A stretch of DNA of 7,614 nucleotides from the NCBI GenBank assembly GCA_013696065.1, contig JACCZJ010000355.1:1-7614 (forward strand). Direction: 5' to 3'. The notes under the pieces were generated by a model. It did not search any database and was not told the DNA's origin. It worked only from the letters and a program-made list of their open reading frames with translations. Origin of the DNA: Nocardioidaceae bacterium. GTDB taxonomy: Bacteria > Actinomycetota > Actinomycetes > Propionibacteriales > Nocardioidaceae. Below are positions 1 through 6,200 of the stretch, one piece after another (positions within the stretch are counted from its first letter, which is position 1; every line of letters starts with the position of its first letter). The translations under genes were made by a program, and so were the position numbers.

Positions 1-2384
1 ACGAGCTGGGGCCGGAGGCGTACGCCAAGGCGCTCGCCGCGCACCGTCGCCGGCTACGAGAGGCCTTCGTTCGCCACGCCGGGGTCGAGGTTGATACACA
101 GGGCGATGCCTTCTTCGTCGCCTTCCCGACCGCGGCCGGTGCGCTCGAAGCGGCGCAGGACGCTCAGCAAGCACTGGCCCCAGGTCCGATTCGCGTCCGG
201 ATGGGTCTCCACACCGGCATGCCTCACCTGACTGAGGAAGGCTACGTGGGGCACGACGTCCACAAAGGAGCTCGCATCGCGGCGGCTGGCCACGGCGGCC
301 AAGTCCTGCTGTCGAAAGAAACCCGGGAGCTGACGGAAGCCGATCTCCATGTGACAGACCTCGGGGAACACCGCCTGAAGGACCTCGATGGACCCGTATG
401 GATCTTTCAGCTGGGGTCCGAGCGCTTCCCGCCCTTGAAGACCATCTCCAACACCAACCTGCCCCGGCCAGTCTCCTCCTTTGTCGGCCGGGAACAAGAG
501 GTCTCAGAGGTCGCCTCACTCTTTCGTCACGGGGCGCGTTTGGTCACGCTTACAGGGCCCGGCGGGACGGGCAAGACGCGGCTCGCAATCGAAGCCGCCT
601 CGGAGCTTGTATCCGAGCACCGCAACGGCGTCTTCTGGGTAGCCCTGGCAGCACTGCGCGACCCGGCCCTCGTTCTTGACGAGATCGGACAGACGGTGGG
701 CGCCAAGGACGACCCAGGTGAGCACATCGGGGAGCGAGAGATGCTTCTCCTGCTCGACAACCTCGAGCAGGTAGTGGAGGCAGCGCCCGAGTTGGCCGCC
801 CTGGTCGAACGCTGCCCCAACCTGCGGCTGCTCGGGACGAGCCGCGAGCGTCTCCGCGTCAGAGGCGAGGTCGAGTATCAGGTCCTTCCGCTGGCCGAGC
901 CTGAGGCGGTCGAGCTCTTCTCCGCCCGTGCGCGCGCCCTTCCGGATGACACCATCCGAGAGCTTTGCCGGGCGCTCGACAACCTCCCGCTCGCGCTCGA
1001 GCTTGCGGCGGCCCGGACAAACGTGCTGTCGCCGAAGCAGATACTCGACCGACTCTCGCGGCGTCTCGACCTCCTCCAGGGTGGCCGCGACGCCGACGCC
1101 CGACAGCAGACACTTCGGGCGACGATCGAGTGGAGCTACGACCTGCTGTCGCCCGAAGAGCAGCGCCTCTTCGCGCGGCTTTCGGTCTTCAGGGGCGGCT
1201 GGACGCTCGAGGCAGCCGAGGCGGTTGTCGAGGCTGACCTCGACACCCTCCAGTCGCTCATCGAAAAGAGCCTCGTCCGCTTCTTGGATGAGCGGTATTC
1301 GATGCTCGAAACCATCCGCGACTTCGCGTCCGAACGACTCGAGGGATCGGGCGCGGCCCAAGACCTGCGGCGTCGACACGCTGAGCACTTCCTCGCCCTC
1401 GCGGAGGAGGCCGAGCCATCCTTGCCGGCCTACCAGCGCGAGTGGATCGACCGGCTGGAAGTCGAGCACGACAACCTGCGCGTCGCGTTCGATCGCCTCG
1501 AGTCCTCCGGCGAGACGCAGCCTGCCTTGCGTTTGGCGGGAGCCCTGTCGCTGTTCTGGCTCGTGACAGGCCACTTGGCGGAAGGCCGGCGTCGCCTCGA
1601 GGCCGCGCTCGATGCCGACGAGCGCCCGACGGCGGCCCGAGCGAAGGCTCTCGATGGGGCGTCCATGACGGCGATCGATGCGGGCTCCAAAGTCCACGCG
1701 GTCGAGGGACTTGCGCTCCACCGGGCGCTCGGGGACGCGTGGGGTATCGCGCACTCCCAGCTAATGCTTGGGTCTGCCGTTGCGAGCGACGACATGGCGA
1801 TGGCGCTGGGGCTGTATGACGAAAGCGCCAGGGCTTTCCGTGAGCTCGGGGACGAGCACCAGACGCTGATCGCGACGCGTGGTCTCGCGTATGCGTGCAT
1901 CACGCTCGGCGAAAGGGAGCGCGGCCGCGAGCTGCACGAAGACAACCTGCGCCGGGCGCGTCTTCTCGGGAACAGGCGCATCGAGGCGATTACCTTGGGA
2001 GCCCTGGCGATGCATGCCGTCCAGGACGGTCGGATGAATGACGCGATCCCCATGTTGTTGGAGAGTCATCGGCTCCACCTCGCGATCGGGGATCCGCTTC
2101 AGAGCGCGTTCGACCTCTTCCGCTTCTCCCATGTCCTCGCCGTCAAGAAAAAGGCGGAGGCCGCTGCTCGAGCATTCGCGTGCTCGGACACGTTGTGCGA
2201 AGAGATAGGTTTGAGACTGCGTTCCTGGGATCCGGAGTTCTTCGACGAGACGATGGCCATCATCCGTTCGCAGCTCGATGAAGCTGCGTTCGCCGGGGCG
2301 TGGGACGAGGGCCGGAAACTGACACCCGAAGCCGCGGTCGCGCTCGCCCTCGACTCCCTCGATACTCTCGACTCTACCGGGTGA
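1..2384 (+). CDS. Class III cyclase-domain / NB-ARC ATPase / TPR regulatory protein (5' partial)
   Basis: The frame is open from base 3 to the TGA at 2382-2384, giving 793 residues with no start in the window. Numbering from base 3, residues 1-110 are the rear of a class III adenylate/guanylate cyclase domain: the metal-binding Asp in GDAFFVAF (D35), RMGLHTG, then YVGHDVHKGARIAAAGHGGQ. The FTDIEGST-type start of such domains should lie just upstream. Next comes an NB-ARC/AfsR-like ATPase: Walker A GPGGTGKT (185-192), Walker B LLLLDN (D252), a TSR motif ending at R281, LDNLPLALELAAAR (about 325-338) and a winged-helix part with WSYDLL (377-382). The rest, from about 455, is helical TPR-like sequence (repeated GDAWGIAH/LG-type units). 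No C-terminal LuxR DNA-binding helix is seen. The family is known as multidomain signalling regulators; the ligand and target here are unknown. The cyclase part has His (H87) where the transition-state Asn of VNxAAR normally sits, so catalysis is uncertain. Confidence 0.94.
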   Translation, partial: ELGPEAYAKALAAHRRRLREAFVRHAGVEVDTQGDAFFVAFPTAAGALEAAQDAQQALAPGPIRVRMGLHTGMPHLTEEGYVGHDVHKGARIAAAGHGGQVLLSKETRELTEADLHVTDLGEHRLKDLDGPVWIFQLGSERFPPLKTISNTNLPRPVSSFVGREQEVSEVASLFRHGARLVTLTGPGGTGKTRLAIEAASELVSEHRNGVFWVALAALRDPALVLDEIGQTVGAKDDPGEHIGEREMLLLLDNLEQVVEAAPELAALVERCPNLRLLGTSRERLRVRGEVEYQVLPLAEPEAVELFSARARALPDDTIRELCRALDNLPLALELAAARTNVLSPKQILDRLSRRLDLLQGGRDADARQQTLRATIEWSYDLLSPEEQRLFARLSVFRGGWTLEAAEAVVEADLDTLQSLIEKSLVRFLDERYSMLETIRDFASERLEGSGAAQDLRRRHAEHFLALAEEAEPSLPAYQREWIDRLEVEHDNLRVAFDRLESSGETQPALRLAGALSLFWLVTGHLAEGRRRLEAALDADERPTAARAKALDGASMTAIDAGSKVHAVEGLALHRALGDAWGIAHSQLMLGSAVASDDMAMALGLYDESARAFRELGDEHQTLIATRGLAYACITLGERERGRELHEDNLRRARLLGNRRIEAITLGALAMHAVQDGRMNDAIPMLLESHRLHLAIGDPLQSAFDLFRFSHVLAVKKKAEAAARAFACSDTLCEEIGLRLRSWDPEFFDETMAIIRSQLDEAAFAGAWDEGRKLTPEAAVALALDSLDTLDSTG

Positions 2385-2481
2385 GTGCACACCACCGGCA
2401 CGGGTTCACTCGTGCCTTGAGCTCGAGGTTCCCTCGTTCAAGCCCCTCCGTCGCGGAGCCCGGCCTGGCGACCGACGTTGT

Positions 2482-2503
2482 CCCGCATCGATACCGATGG
2501 GGG
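2482..2503. repeat. Hairpin about 100 bp after the cyclase/NB-ARC gene
   Basis: CATCG (2486-2490) pairs with CGATG (2495-2499) around the loop ATAC. After one G/G mismatch, CCC (2482-2484) pairs with GGG (2501-2503). It lies 98 bases past the stop at 2384 and could help end that transcript. No T-run follows on either strand, so it is not a classical intrinsic terminator. Confidence 0.4.
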
Positions 2504-2604
2504 CATGATTCGGGCAGTGACGCTGGATCAGCCGACCATTCTGTGAGACGATTTCGCGTGTCCGGGTCGATTTCCACGCTAGCGGCCCGCAGCGTCGATC
2601 CTAG

Positions 2605-2731
2605 GCCGACAGCCCCTCGAATCGAATAGCTGATAAGTGTGCCCGTTTGTATCGACCCCCCACTCGGGGTAGCACTGCGCATAGCGCGGGAGACTTACGA
2701 AACAGCTGCTCTACCGCTGAGCTATGTCGGC
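2605..2731 (-). tRNA. tRNA-Thr(CGU)-like element: intact 5' half, disrupted 3' half (probable pseudo-tRNA)
   Basis: Read on the minus strand from 2731, the first 37 bases match tRNA design: acceptor strand GCCGACA, TA, a D arm with stem GCTC, loop AGCGGTA and stem GAGC, A26, anticodon 5' stem GCTGT, and loop TTCGTAA with anticodon CGT at 2699-2697 (threonine). After the loop the expected ACAGC is absent; GTCTC follows. A strand complementary to the full acceptor, TGTCGGC, occurs at 2611-2605, preceded by a TTCGA and, further back, CAGC, as a decayed 3' half might look. The whole is about 127 nt, roughly 50 nt too long, and the T arm does not pair well. A normal tRNA cannot be formed. It may be a decayed tRNA, an integration scar or an assembly artefact. 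Confidence 0.42.
2655..2670. repeat. Small hairpin inside the tRNA-like element
   Basis: ACCCC (2655-2659) pairs with GGGGT (2666-2670) around a 6-nt loop. It lies in the stretch separating the intact tRNA-Thr 5' half from the acceptor-like strand at 2605-2611. A second short one, GCGC-ATA-GCGC, follows at 2677-2687. Their role is unknown. Confidence 0.4.
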
Positions 2732-2776
2732 CGGAGCGCGAGTATAGGTGATGAGTTCAGACATCAGCTGTTTCGT
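2697..2776. repeat. Perfect 12-bp inverted repeat, one arm in the tRNA-Thr anticodon arm
   Basis: ACGAAACAGCTG at 2697-2708 is the exact reverse complement of CAGCTGTTTCGT at 2765-2776, with 56 bp between. The left arm is the anticodon stem and loop of the tRNA-Thr-like element read on the plus strand. The right arm lies just upstream of that element's 5' end with no other tRNA sequence around it. Anticodon loops are common crossover sites for tyrosine integrases, so these could be remains of an attachment site; no integrase is present. Confidence 0.5.
2741..2746 (-). promoter_or_regulatory. Possible -10 box for the tRNA-like element
   Basis: On the minus strand TATACT (5 of 6 matches to TATAAT) lies 9 bases before the first acceptor base at 2731, about where a tRNA promoter would place it. 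No good -35 box is seen at 16-18 bp spacing, so the call is weak. Confidence 0.28.
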
Positions 2777-3079
2777 GCTTGGGGACCAAACGGACCAGGG
2801 CCGACCTGATCAAGCATGGCACTTGTTCTAGCAGACGCGCCCCGTTTGGGTCGCCCGAGCCGGCGCAGCGACGTTGTTGATAACCGCGCCGCGAGCGGCA
2901 GGATCATGCACGCGCGCATCCTACGTTCCGCAGGGACCGACCGGGATACGCCCGATCGTGGGAAGACGGCGGCCCACAAGCCTCCGCGTCCAAGCACCTC
3001 CCCGACGACCCTCAGGACATTGGCTCACACGGGGCGATGAGGTGCCCGGCTCCGACGAAGACCATGCGCGAGTCCGGGA

Positions 3080-3253
3080 TCACCTGTGACGAGCAGGGCG
3101 GGCAGGCGGATCATGGCGAGCGCTTCGACGGTGGCCTCGGAGGCCCGGGCCGAGGAACTCGGCAAGGAGCGCCGGAGAACCGTCGGTGAACATCTGGCGG
3201 AGGTCCTCCGCAACTGAATGCCTCGAGCCTGCCCTTGCCCATCCGTACCTCAC
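3080..3253 (-). CDS. Short hypothetical reading frame overlapping the receiver gene stop, possibly the front of a broken gene
   Basis: A GTG at 3253-3251 shares one base with the TAG stop of the receiver gene (TAGTG) and opens 57 codons ending at TGA 3082-3080. The first part (VAEDLRQMFTDGSPALLAEFLGPG) looks like real protein; the end (RGHRRSARHDPPARPARHR) looks like out-of-frame sequence. Near 3135-3145 a neighbouring minus frame takes over with EALAMIRLPALLVTGDPG, which resembles the hydrophobic strand and turn found in alpha/beta hydrolases or receiver domains, and runs to a stop at 3025. One frameshift would join them. It may be a decayed gene or chance; the family is not recognised. Confidence 0.28.
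   Translation of the reverse strand: MRYGWARAGSRHSVAEDLRQMFTDGSPALLAEFLGPGLRGHRRSARHDPPARPARHR
3197..3211. repeat. Perfect GC-rich palindrome after the CheY-like gene
   Basis: GCGGAGG (3197-3203) and CCTCCGC (3205-3211) are exact inverted copies around one base, giving about a 6-bp stem with a 3-nt loop. It lies 42-56 bases past the receiver gene stop on the minus strand and could stabilise or end the transcript. No T-run follows. The stem contains GGAGG, so it would hide a ribosome-binding sequence ahead of the ATG at 3193-3191 (minus) in the 57-codon frame. Confidence 0.4.
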
Positions 3254-3639
3254 TACGTGTGGAGGCTCACCAGAGCGAGCAACTCGGTGATGTCGAAGGA
3301 TTTGGGCACGAAGCTCCGGGCGCCCATCGCGGTCGCGCGTGCCCGGGCGTCCGTTGCGCCCGAAATAACGATGACCGCTGCGTGCGGCTTTGGAAAGGCC
3401 TGGTACGCAGCCATGAAATCCTCCGCGTCGCCGTGAGGCATCTGAAGGTCGAGCAGGATGAGATCCGGCGCGGCCTTGGCCGCTGAGTCGAGCGCCGTCC
3501 GGATGTCCGCAACGGCTTCCACCACGTAGCCTTCGTCGGTCAGCAGCGCGGACACCATCGCGAGAAAGGCCTCATCATCGTCGACCAAAATGATGCGAGC
3601 TGCGCCGATGCGGTTTGCCACATCCACGACTGCGTTCAA
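3253..3639 (-). CDS. Single-domain CheY-like response regulator
   Basis: The 128-residue product is one receiver domain with no output domain. The phospho-site residues are all present: acidic cluster D20-D21-D22, phosphoacceptor D64 in LILLDLQMP, the conserved Ser/Thr at S93 (VISGA) and K113 in VPKSF (usually KPF). Such proteins take a phosphoryl group from a histidine kinase and act through protein contacts or as a phosphate sink. The kinase encoded at 4483-5868 on the same strand is the obvious candidate partner. The start is TTG at 3639-3637, chosen because it overlaps the stop of the small upstream gene as TTGA, which fits coupled translation. GTG codons 4 and 6 codons further in are alternatives. 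No strong Shine-Dalgarno site is seen. The receiver call is firm; the partner is inferred. Confidence 0.93.
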   Translation of the reverse strand: MNAVVDVANRIGAARIILVDDDEAFLAMVSALLTDEGYVVEAVADIRTALDSAAKAAPDLILLDLQMPHGDAEDFMAAYQAFPKPHAAVIVISGATDARARATAMGARSFVPKSFDITELLALVSLHT

Positions 3640-3749
3640 CGTCGAATCGGTCCGGAGTCGCAGGGTGCGGCACGCCGCACGATGTCCTCAAGGCGCGACT
3701 GAAGCTCCAGGTCGGCGAGAGGAATGTATCGAACGTTCGGGCGGTTCAT
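3636..3749 (-). CDS. 37-residue unknown protein, coupled to the CheY-like gene
   Basis: An ATG at 3749-3747 opens a 37-residue frame (starting MNRPNVRYIPLADLE, with helix-like LQSRLEDIVRRAA in the middle) ending at TGA 3638-3636. That stop overlaps the TTG start of the receiver gene (TTGA). A GGAG lies 11 bases before the ATG, and an in-frame TGA just upstream fixes ATG as the only start. The product is soluble with no signal peptide, no membrane segment and one Cys near the end. No family is recognised. Position and overlap suggest it is co-translated with the receiver and may bind it or tune the phosphorelay; that is inference. The gene is short enough to be skipped by usual length cut-offs. 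Confidence 0.55.
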   Translation of the reverse strand: MNRPNVRYIPLADLELQSRLEDIVRRAAPCDSGPIRR

Positions 3750-3877
3750 CGATCAACCAGCTCCGCGTGTGGGCGCCGCGTCACCAGTCTCGCCCCCGGC
3801 GTGGTCGTCACGGATCCAGTCTAGGCGATGCTCAGCAAGGCGGTGAGAGGCAAAACCCTGCCCCGGTCCAGTTAGCG

Positions 3878-4486
3878 CTACGGATCGCCGACAAGCCAAC
3901 CCTGCTGCTCCGCCACCCGCACGAGCCGAGTCCGACTCGACACGTCGTAGCGGTCGAAGAGCCGCCGAAGCTGGCTCTCGATCGTCTTGGGACGCAGGCC
4001 GAGGCGCTCACCCACCTCAGCGTTGCTCAAACCCTCGGCGACCAGTCTGATGATCTGGGCCTCGCGCCTTGTCGGCGGTTTCGGGGCCTCCCGAGCTGCG
4101 CGACGCGCCTCACTCGTGAACGCCGACTTGCCGGAGGCGACCGCCCGGATCGCACGCAGGATGACACCGACCGGGGCCGTCTTGGAGATGAAGCCCATCG
4201 CGCCCGACTCCAGGGCGCGGCGGTAGTAGCTGGGGACACCGTACGCGCTCAGGATGAGGAACCTGGGCCCCGCAGAGGCGCTACCAATGAGCTCGAACCC
4301 GTCTCCTCCGCTCGCCAGCCGCAGATCGCACAAGACGATGTCAGGGTTGACCCGCTCGATCATCCGGCGGGCCGCCTCGACGTCGGTCGCAGAGGCGACC
4401 AGCTCGATGTCAGGTTCGTCGCCAAGGATGGCGCAGAGCCCTTCTGCGACGGCCGGATGGTCCTCGACGACCGCGAGACGGATCAC
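3878..4486 (-). CDS. NarL/FixJ-family response regulator with LuxR-type DNA-binding domain
   Basis: The 202-residue protein has the usual length and order of the family. Residues 1-118 are a receiver: E8/D9 acidic pair, phosphoacceptor D54 in VLCDLRL, S80 in LILSAYG and K102 in ISKTA. Residues about 137-197 are a LuxR/GerE helix-turn-helix (TRREAQIIRLVAEGLSNAEVG, then LRPKTIESQLRRLFDRYDV with its recognition helix). It should bind DNA as a dimer when phosphorylated and control transcription. The GTG start at 4486-4484 overlaps the TGA stop of the histidine kinase gene (GTGA), strong evidence for a cognate, translationally coupled pair. Target genes cannot be read from the sequence; the repeats at 5982-6014 are a candidate site. 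Confidence 0.96.
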   Translation of the reverse strand: MIRLAVVEDHPAVAEGLCAILGDEPDIELVASATDVEAARRMIERVNPDIVLCDLRLASGGDGFELIGSASAGPRFLILSAYGVPSYYRRALESGAMGFISKTAPVGVILRAIRAVASGKSAFTSEARRAAREAPKPPTRREAQIIRLVAEGLSNAEVGERLGLRPKTIESQLRRLFDRYDVSSRTRLVRVAEQQGWLVGDP

Positions 4487-5868
4487 GCGGACGTCGATCG
4501 ACTATCGGTCTGTCCCGACGCTTGAGGTCCGCGCTCGACAGGCAGCCGGACCGTGAACGTGCAGCCGCCACCAGGTCGGGGGGCGCTCACCACGTCGCCT
4601 CCGTGGGCACGCGCGATCCCGCGCGCGATGTACAGACCAAGGCCGAGCCCGCCGGTCGCATCTCTTTTGGTCGATGCCAATCGCGTGAACGGCATGAAAA
4701 GTCCCGGGACGTCGGCGGGGTCGATGCCGGGCCCGGTGTCGCTCACCTCTACCTCGGCCAGACCGTCGGTCCGGCGGATCACGACATCGATCCGCTCGCC
4801 GGGTGCATGCTCGACGGCGTTCGCCAACAGGATCACGACGAGCTGTTCGATGCGGCCTGGGTCGGCCATCAGCGACAGTGAATCGACGTCCGCGGCCACG
4901 GCGATCGGCATGACACCGGGGAGGCCGCCCGCGACGTCGACGGCACGATCGACCACGGCGATCAGGTCGACGGGGGTCAGGGCGAGCGCCAGTCTGGAGC
5001 TGCGGATCCGGCTGACGTCGAACAGCTGCTCGACGAGGTCGCCGAGTCGCGTTGCCTGCGTCGCTGCCTTCACGGCGTACTCGGATGCCCGCTCCGTGTT
5101 GCCGCGGGCCAACTGTCGCTCGACCAGCTGGACGTACCCGTTCAGCGCCGCGACCGGCGTCCGAAGCTCGTGGCTGGCCGCGGCAAGCATCTGCTCGAGG
5201 ACCCCTCGAAGCGTCCGATCCGTGACGTCCCGTATCGTCACGACCCCGCCCCAGATGCGGTCTTCGGCAGTGAGCGGTTCGGCGACCGCCTCGAACCAGC
5301 GTAGCCCTCCGTCCGGTTCGGGCAACGTGAATTCCATCGAGAAGCGCTCGCCGGCAGCGGCGCGTTGCTGTGGCCACGTGCCGTCCGGCAGCGGGAGGCC
5401 GGCGACGTCGTAGGGCTCGAACGTCGCGTCGGCGGAGCCGAACATCCGCTCATAGGCCGCGTTGGTCACGACGGCCCGGCCCTCCCGATCGACGGCCAGG
5501 ACCGCGTCCCCCAGGCTCGAGAGGATCGCTTCGAGCCTGGACCGGCGTTCCTCGCTTTCCTGGTGTTCCGCGGCAAGCTCTGTGGCGCAGATCCAAGGGT
5601 CATCGTTTGCCGTGGTCAGGCCTTGAACGGTGGCCGTCAGTTCTTCATTGACGGTCTCGAGCCTTTCGCTCGTCGTCTGCATCTCTTCGTCGATGGTCGC
5701 GACCTCTTCCCGAGCCGACTCCGCGGCGATCGCCCGGGCACCGTTGTGCCTTTGAGGGAATCGCGGATCGAGTGCCGGTTGTGCCTTCGCGTCGCTGCCC
5801 GTGACGGTAACCCTGGGACTGCCGTCGAGTCTGCGACGATGGGCGCGTTGACCATCCGGGTGAGCCAT
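4483..5868 (-). CDS. Soluble PAS-domain sensor histidine kinase
   Basis: With the ATG at 5868-5866 the product has 461 residues. Residues 1-50 are low-complexity. About 54-105 form a coiled coil rich in Glu (EEMQTTSERLETVNEEL), of the type that links CheR and PAS domains in CheB/CheR-PAS kinases. About 108-218 are a PAS domain (AILSSLGDAVLAVDREG through FEAVAEPLTAEDRIWGGVVTIRDVT). The HisKA domain follows, with phospho-acceptor H233 in SHELRTP. The HATPase_c domain has N-box N350, G1 DTGPG (377-381), FMPF and G2 GGLGLGL. No membrane helix or signal peptide is present, so it senses a cytoplasmic signal. The start at 5868 is preferred because GAGG lies 9 bases upstream; an ATG at 5883 adds five residues but has no ribosome site. 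The stop overlaps the response regulator start, and that regulator is the likely phosphate receiver. Confidence 0.95.
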   Translation of the reverse strand: MAHPDGQRAHRRRLDGSPRVTVTGSDAKAQPALDPRFPQRHNGARAIAAESAREEVATIDEEMQTTSERLETVNEELTATVQGLTTANDDPWICATELAAEHQESEERRSRLEAILSSLGDAVLAVDREGRAVVTNAAYERMFGSADATFEPYDVAGLPLPDGTWPQQRAAAGERFSMEFTLPEPDGGLRWFEAVAEPLTAEDRIWGGVVTIRDVTDRTLRGVLEQMLAAASHELRTPVAALNGYVQLVERQLARGNTERASEYAVKAATQATRLGDLVEQLFDVSRIRSSRLALALTPVDLIAVVDRAVDVAGGLPGVMPIAVAADVDSLSLMADPGRIEQLVVILLANAVEHAPGERIDVVIRRTDGLAEVEVSDTGPGIDPADVPGLFMPFTRLASTKRDATGGLGLGLYIARGIARAHGGDVVSAPRPGGGCTFTVRLPVERGPQASGQTDSRSTSA

Positions 5869-5966
5869 CGCTGACAGCCTCATACCAATCGGAAGGGCAC
5901 CTGCCGGTCCCCTCGTCGTGCGATCTGGTTGCGTTCCGTCGTCCCCCGCCGGCGCTCGAGGTCCCT

Positions 5967-5995
5967 AGTGTGCTGTGACGCCGGTACCAGGTCAA
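5967..5995 (-). promoter_or_regulatory. Candidate promoter for the histidine kinase operon
   Basis: On the minus strand TTGACC (5995-5990, 5 of 6 to the -35 consensus) is followed after 17 bp by CACACT (5972-5967, only 3 of 6 to the -10 consensus). It would give a leader of about 90 nt to the ATG at 5868. The -35 box lies within the CGGTAC repeat cluster, as expected of a regulated promoter. Confidence 0.3.
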
Positions 5996-6014
5996 CACGG
6001 TACTGCGGTACCAG
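5982..6014. repeat. Three CGGTAC direct repeats (two extended to CGGTACCAG), likely operator
   Basis: CGGTACCAG occurs at 5982-5990 and 6006-6014, and the shorter CGGTAC at 5998-6003. The two full copies start 24 bp apart. GGTACC is itself palindromic. The cluster overlaps and lies upstream of the candidate -35 box of the kinase operon, so a regulator-binding role is likely; the NarL-type regulator encoded in that operon is one candidate. Confidence 0.5.
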
Positions 6015-6131
6015 ACCGCACCCCCACTGCTATCCGGTGCGTCGGCGCACCCATCGCGTCGTCCGACTTCGATGACCGGCGGCAGGTTTGAGCGCAGTGG
6101 ATCGTGTCGTCGGAGCCCTCACGAGAGGCGG

Positions 6132-6163
6132 ACGCGAAAGCAACGCGTTGACCCGTGCAGGGT
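6132..6163. repeat. Two tandem small hairpins in the divergent intergenic region
   Basis: ACGCG (6132-6136) pairs with CGCGT (6144-6148) around AAAGCAA, and ACCC (6151-6154) pairs with GGGT (6160-6163) around GTGCA. The stems are short. Together with the repeats at 6201-6251 they suggest a structured leader for the downstream surface-protein gene, but no known riboswitch is matched. Confidence 0.3.
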
Positions 6164-6200
6164 TTCCATCCTCAGAGCCACACGGCGCCATGCCTACTGT

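Larger units (their letters stand above)
2385..3079. other. Gene-poor intergenic region
   Basis: No reading frame here shows a recognisable family, a good ribosome site or consistent coding character. Frames of 70-100 codons exist on both strands, but their translations are Arg/Ser/Pro-rich, as chance frames in GC-rich DNA are. The region holds a hairpin at 2482-2503, a tRNA-Thr-like element at 2605-2731 with a possible -10 box at 2741-2746, and a 12-bp inverted repeat at 2697-2708/2765-2776. From 2780 to 3024 I see nothing I can name. Confidence 0.6.

Noticed and set aside
516..1754. Long minus-strand open frame of about 410 codons
   Set aside because: It is antisense to the cyclase/NB-ARC gene, which has clear domain motifs in its own frame; the antisense translation shows none.
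2374..2682. Minus-strand frame of about 100 codons after the first gene
   Set aside because: No motif or ribosome site, it crosses the end of the first gene, and its start end runs into the disrupted half of the tRNA-like element.
2612..2694. Group I or archaeal-type intron in the tRNA
   Set aside because: At roughly 50-60 nt the insert is far too short for group I, bulge-helix-bulge introns are not known in bacteria, and the T arm and anticodon 3' stem do not pair properly.
2764..3040. Overlapping frames of 70-80 codons on both strands
   Set aside because: Translations are Arg/Pro/Ser-rich with no family resemblance; overlapping frames on both strands are typical of non-coding GC-rich DNA.
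3590..4525. Plus-strand frame of about 310 codons
   Set aside because: It lies opposite the NarL-type regulator and the small gene, both well supported; its product is Arg/Gln/Asp-rich with no motif.
4502..5413. Long frames on both strands inside the kinase gene
   Set aside because: The kinase frame carries the full HisKA/HATPase motif set; the others are compositional shadows of GC-rich coding DNA.
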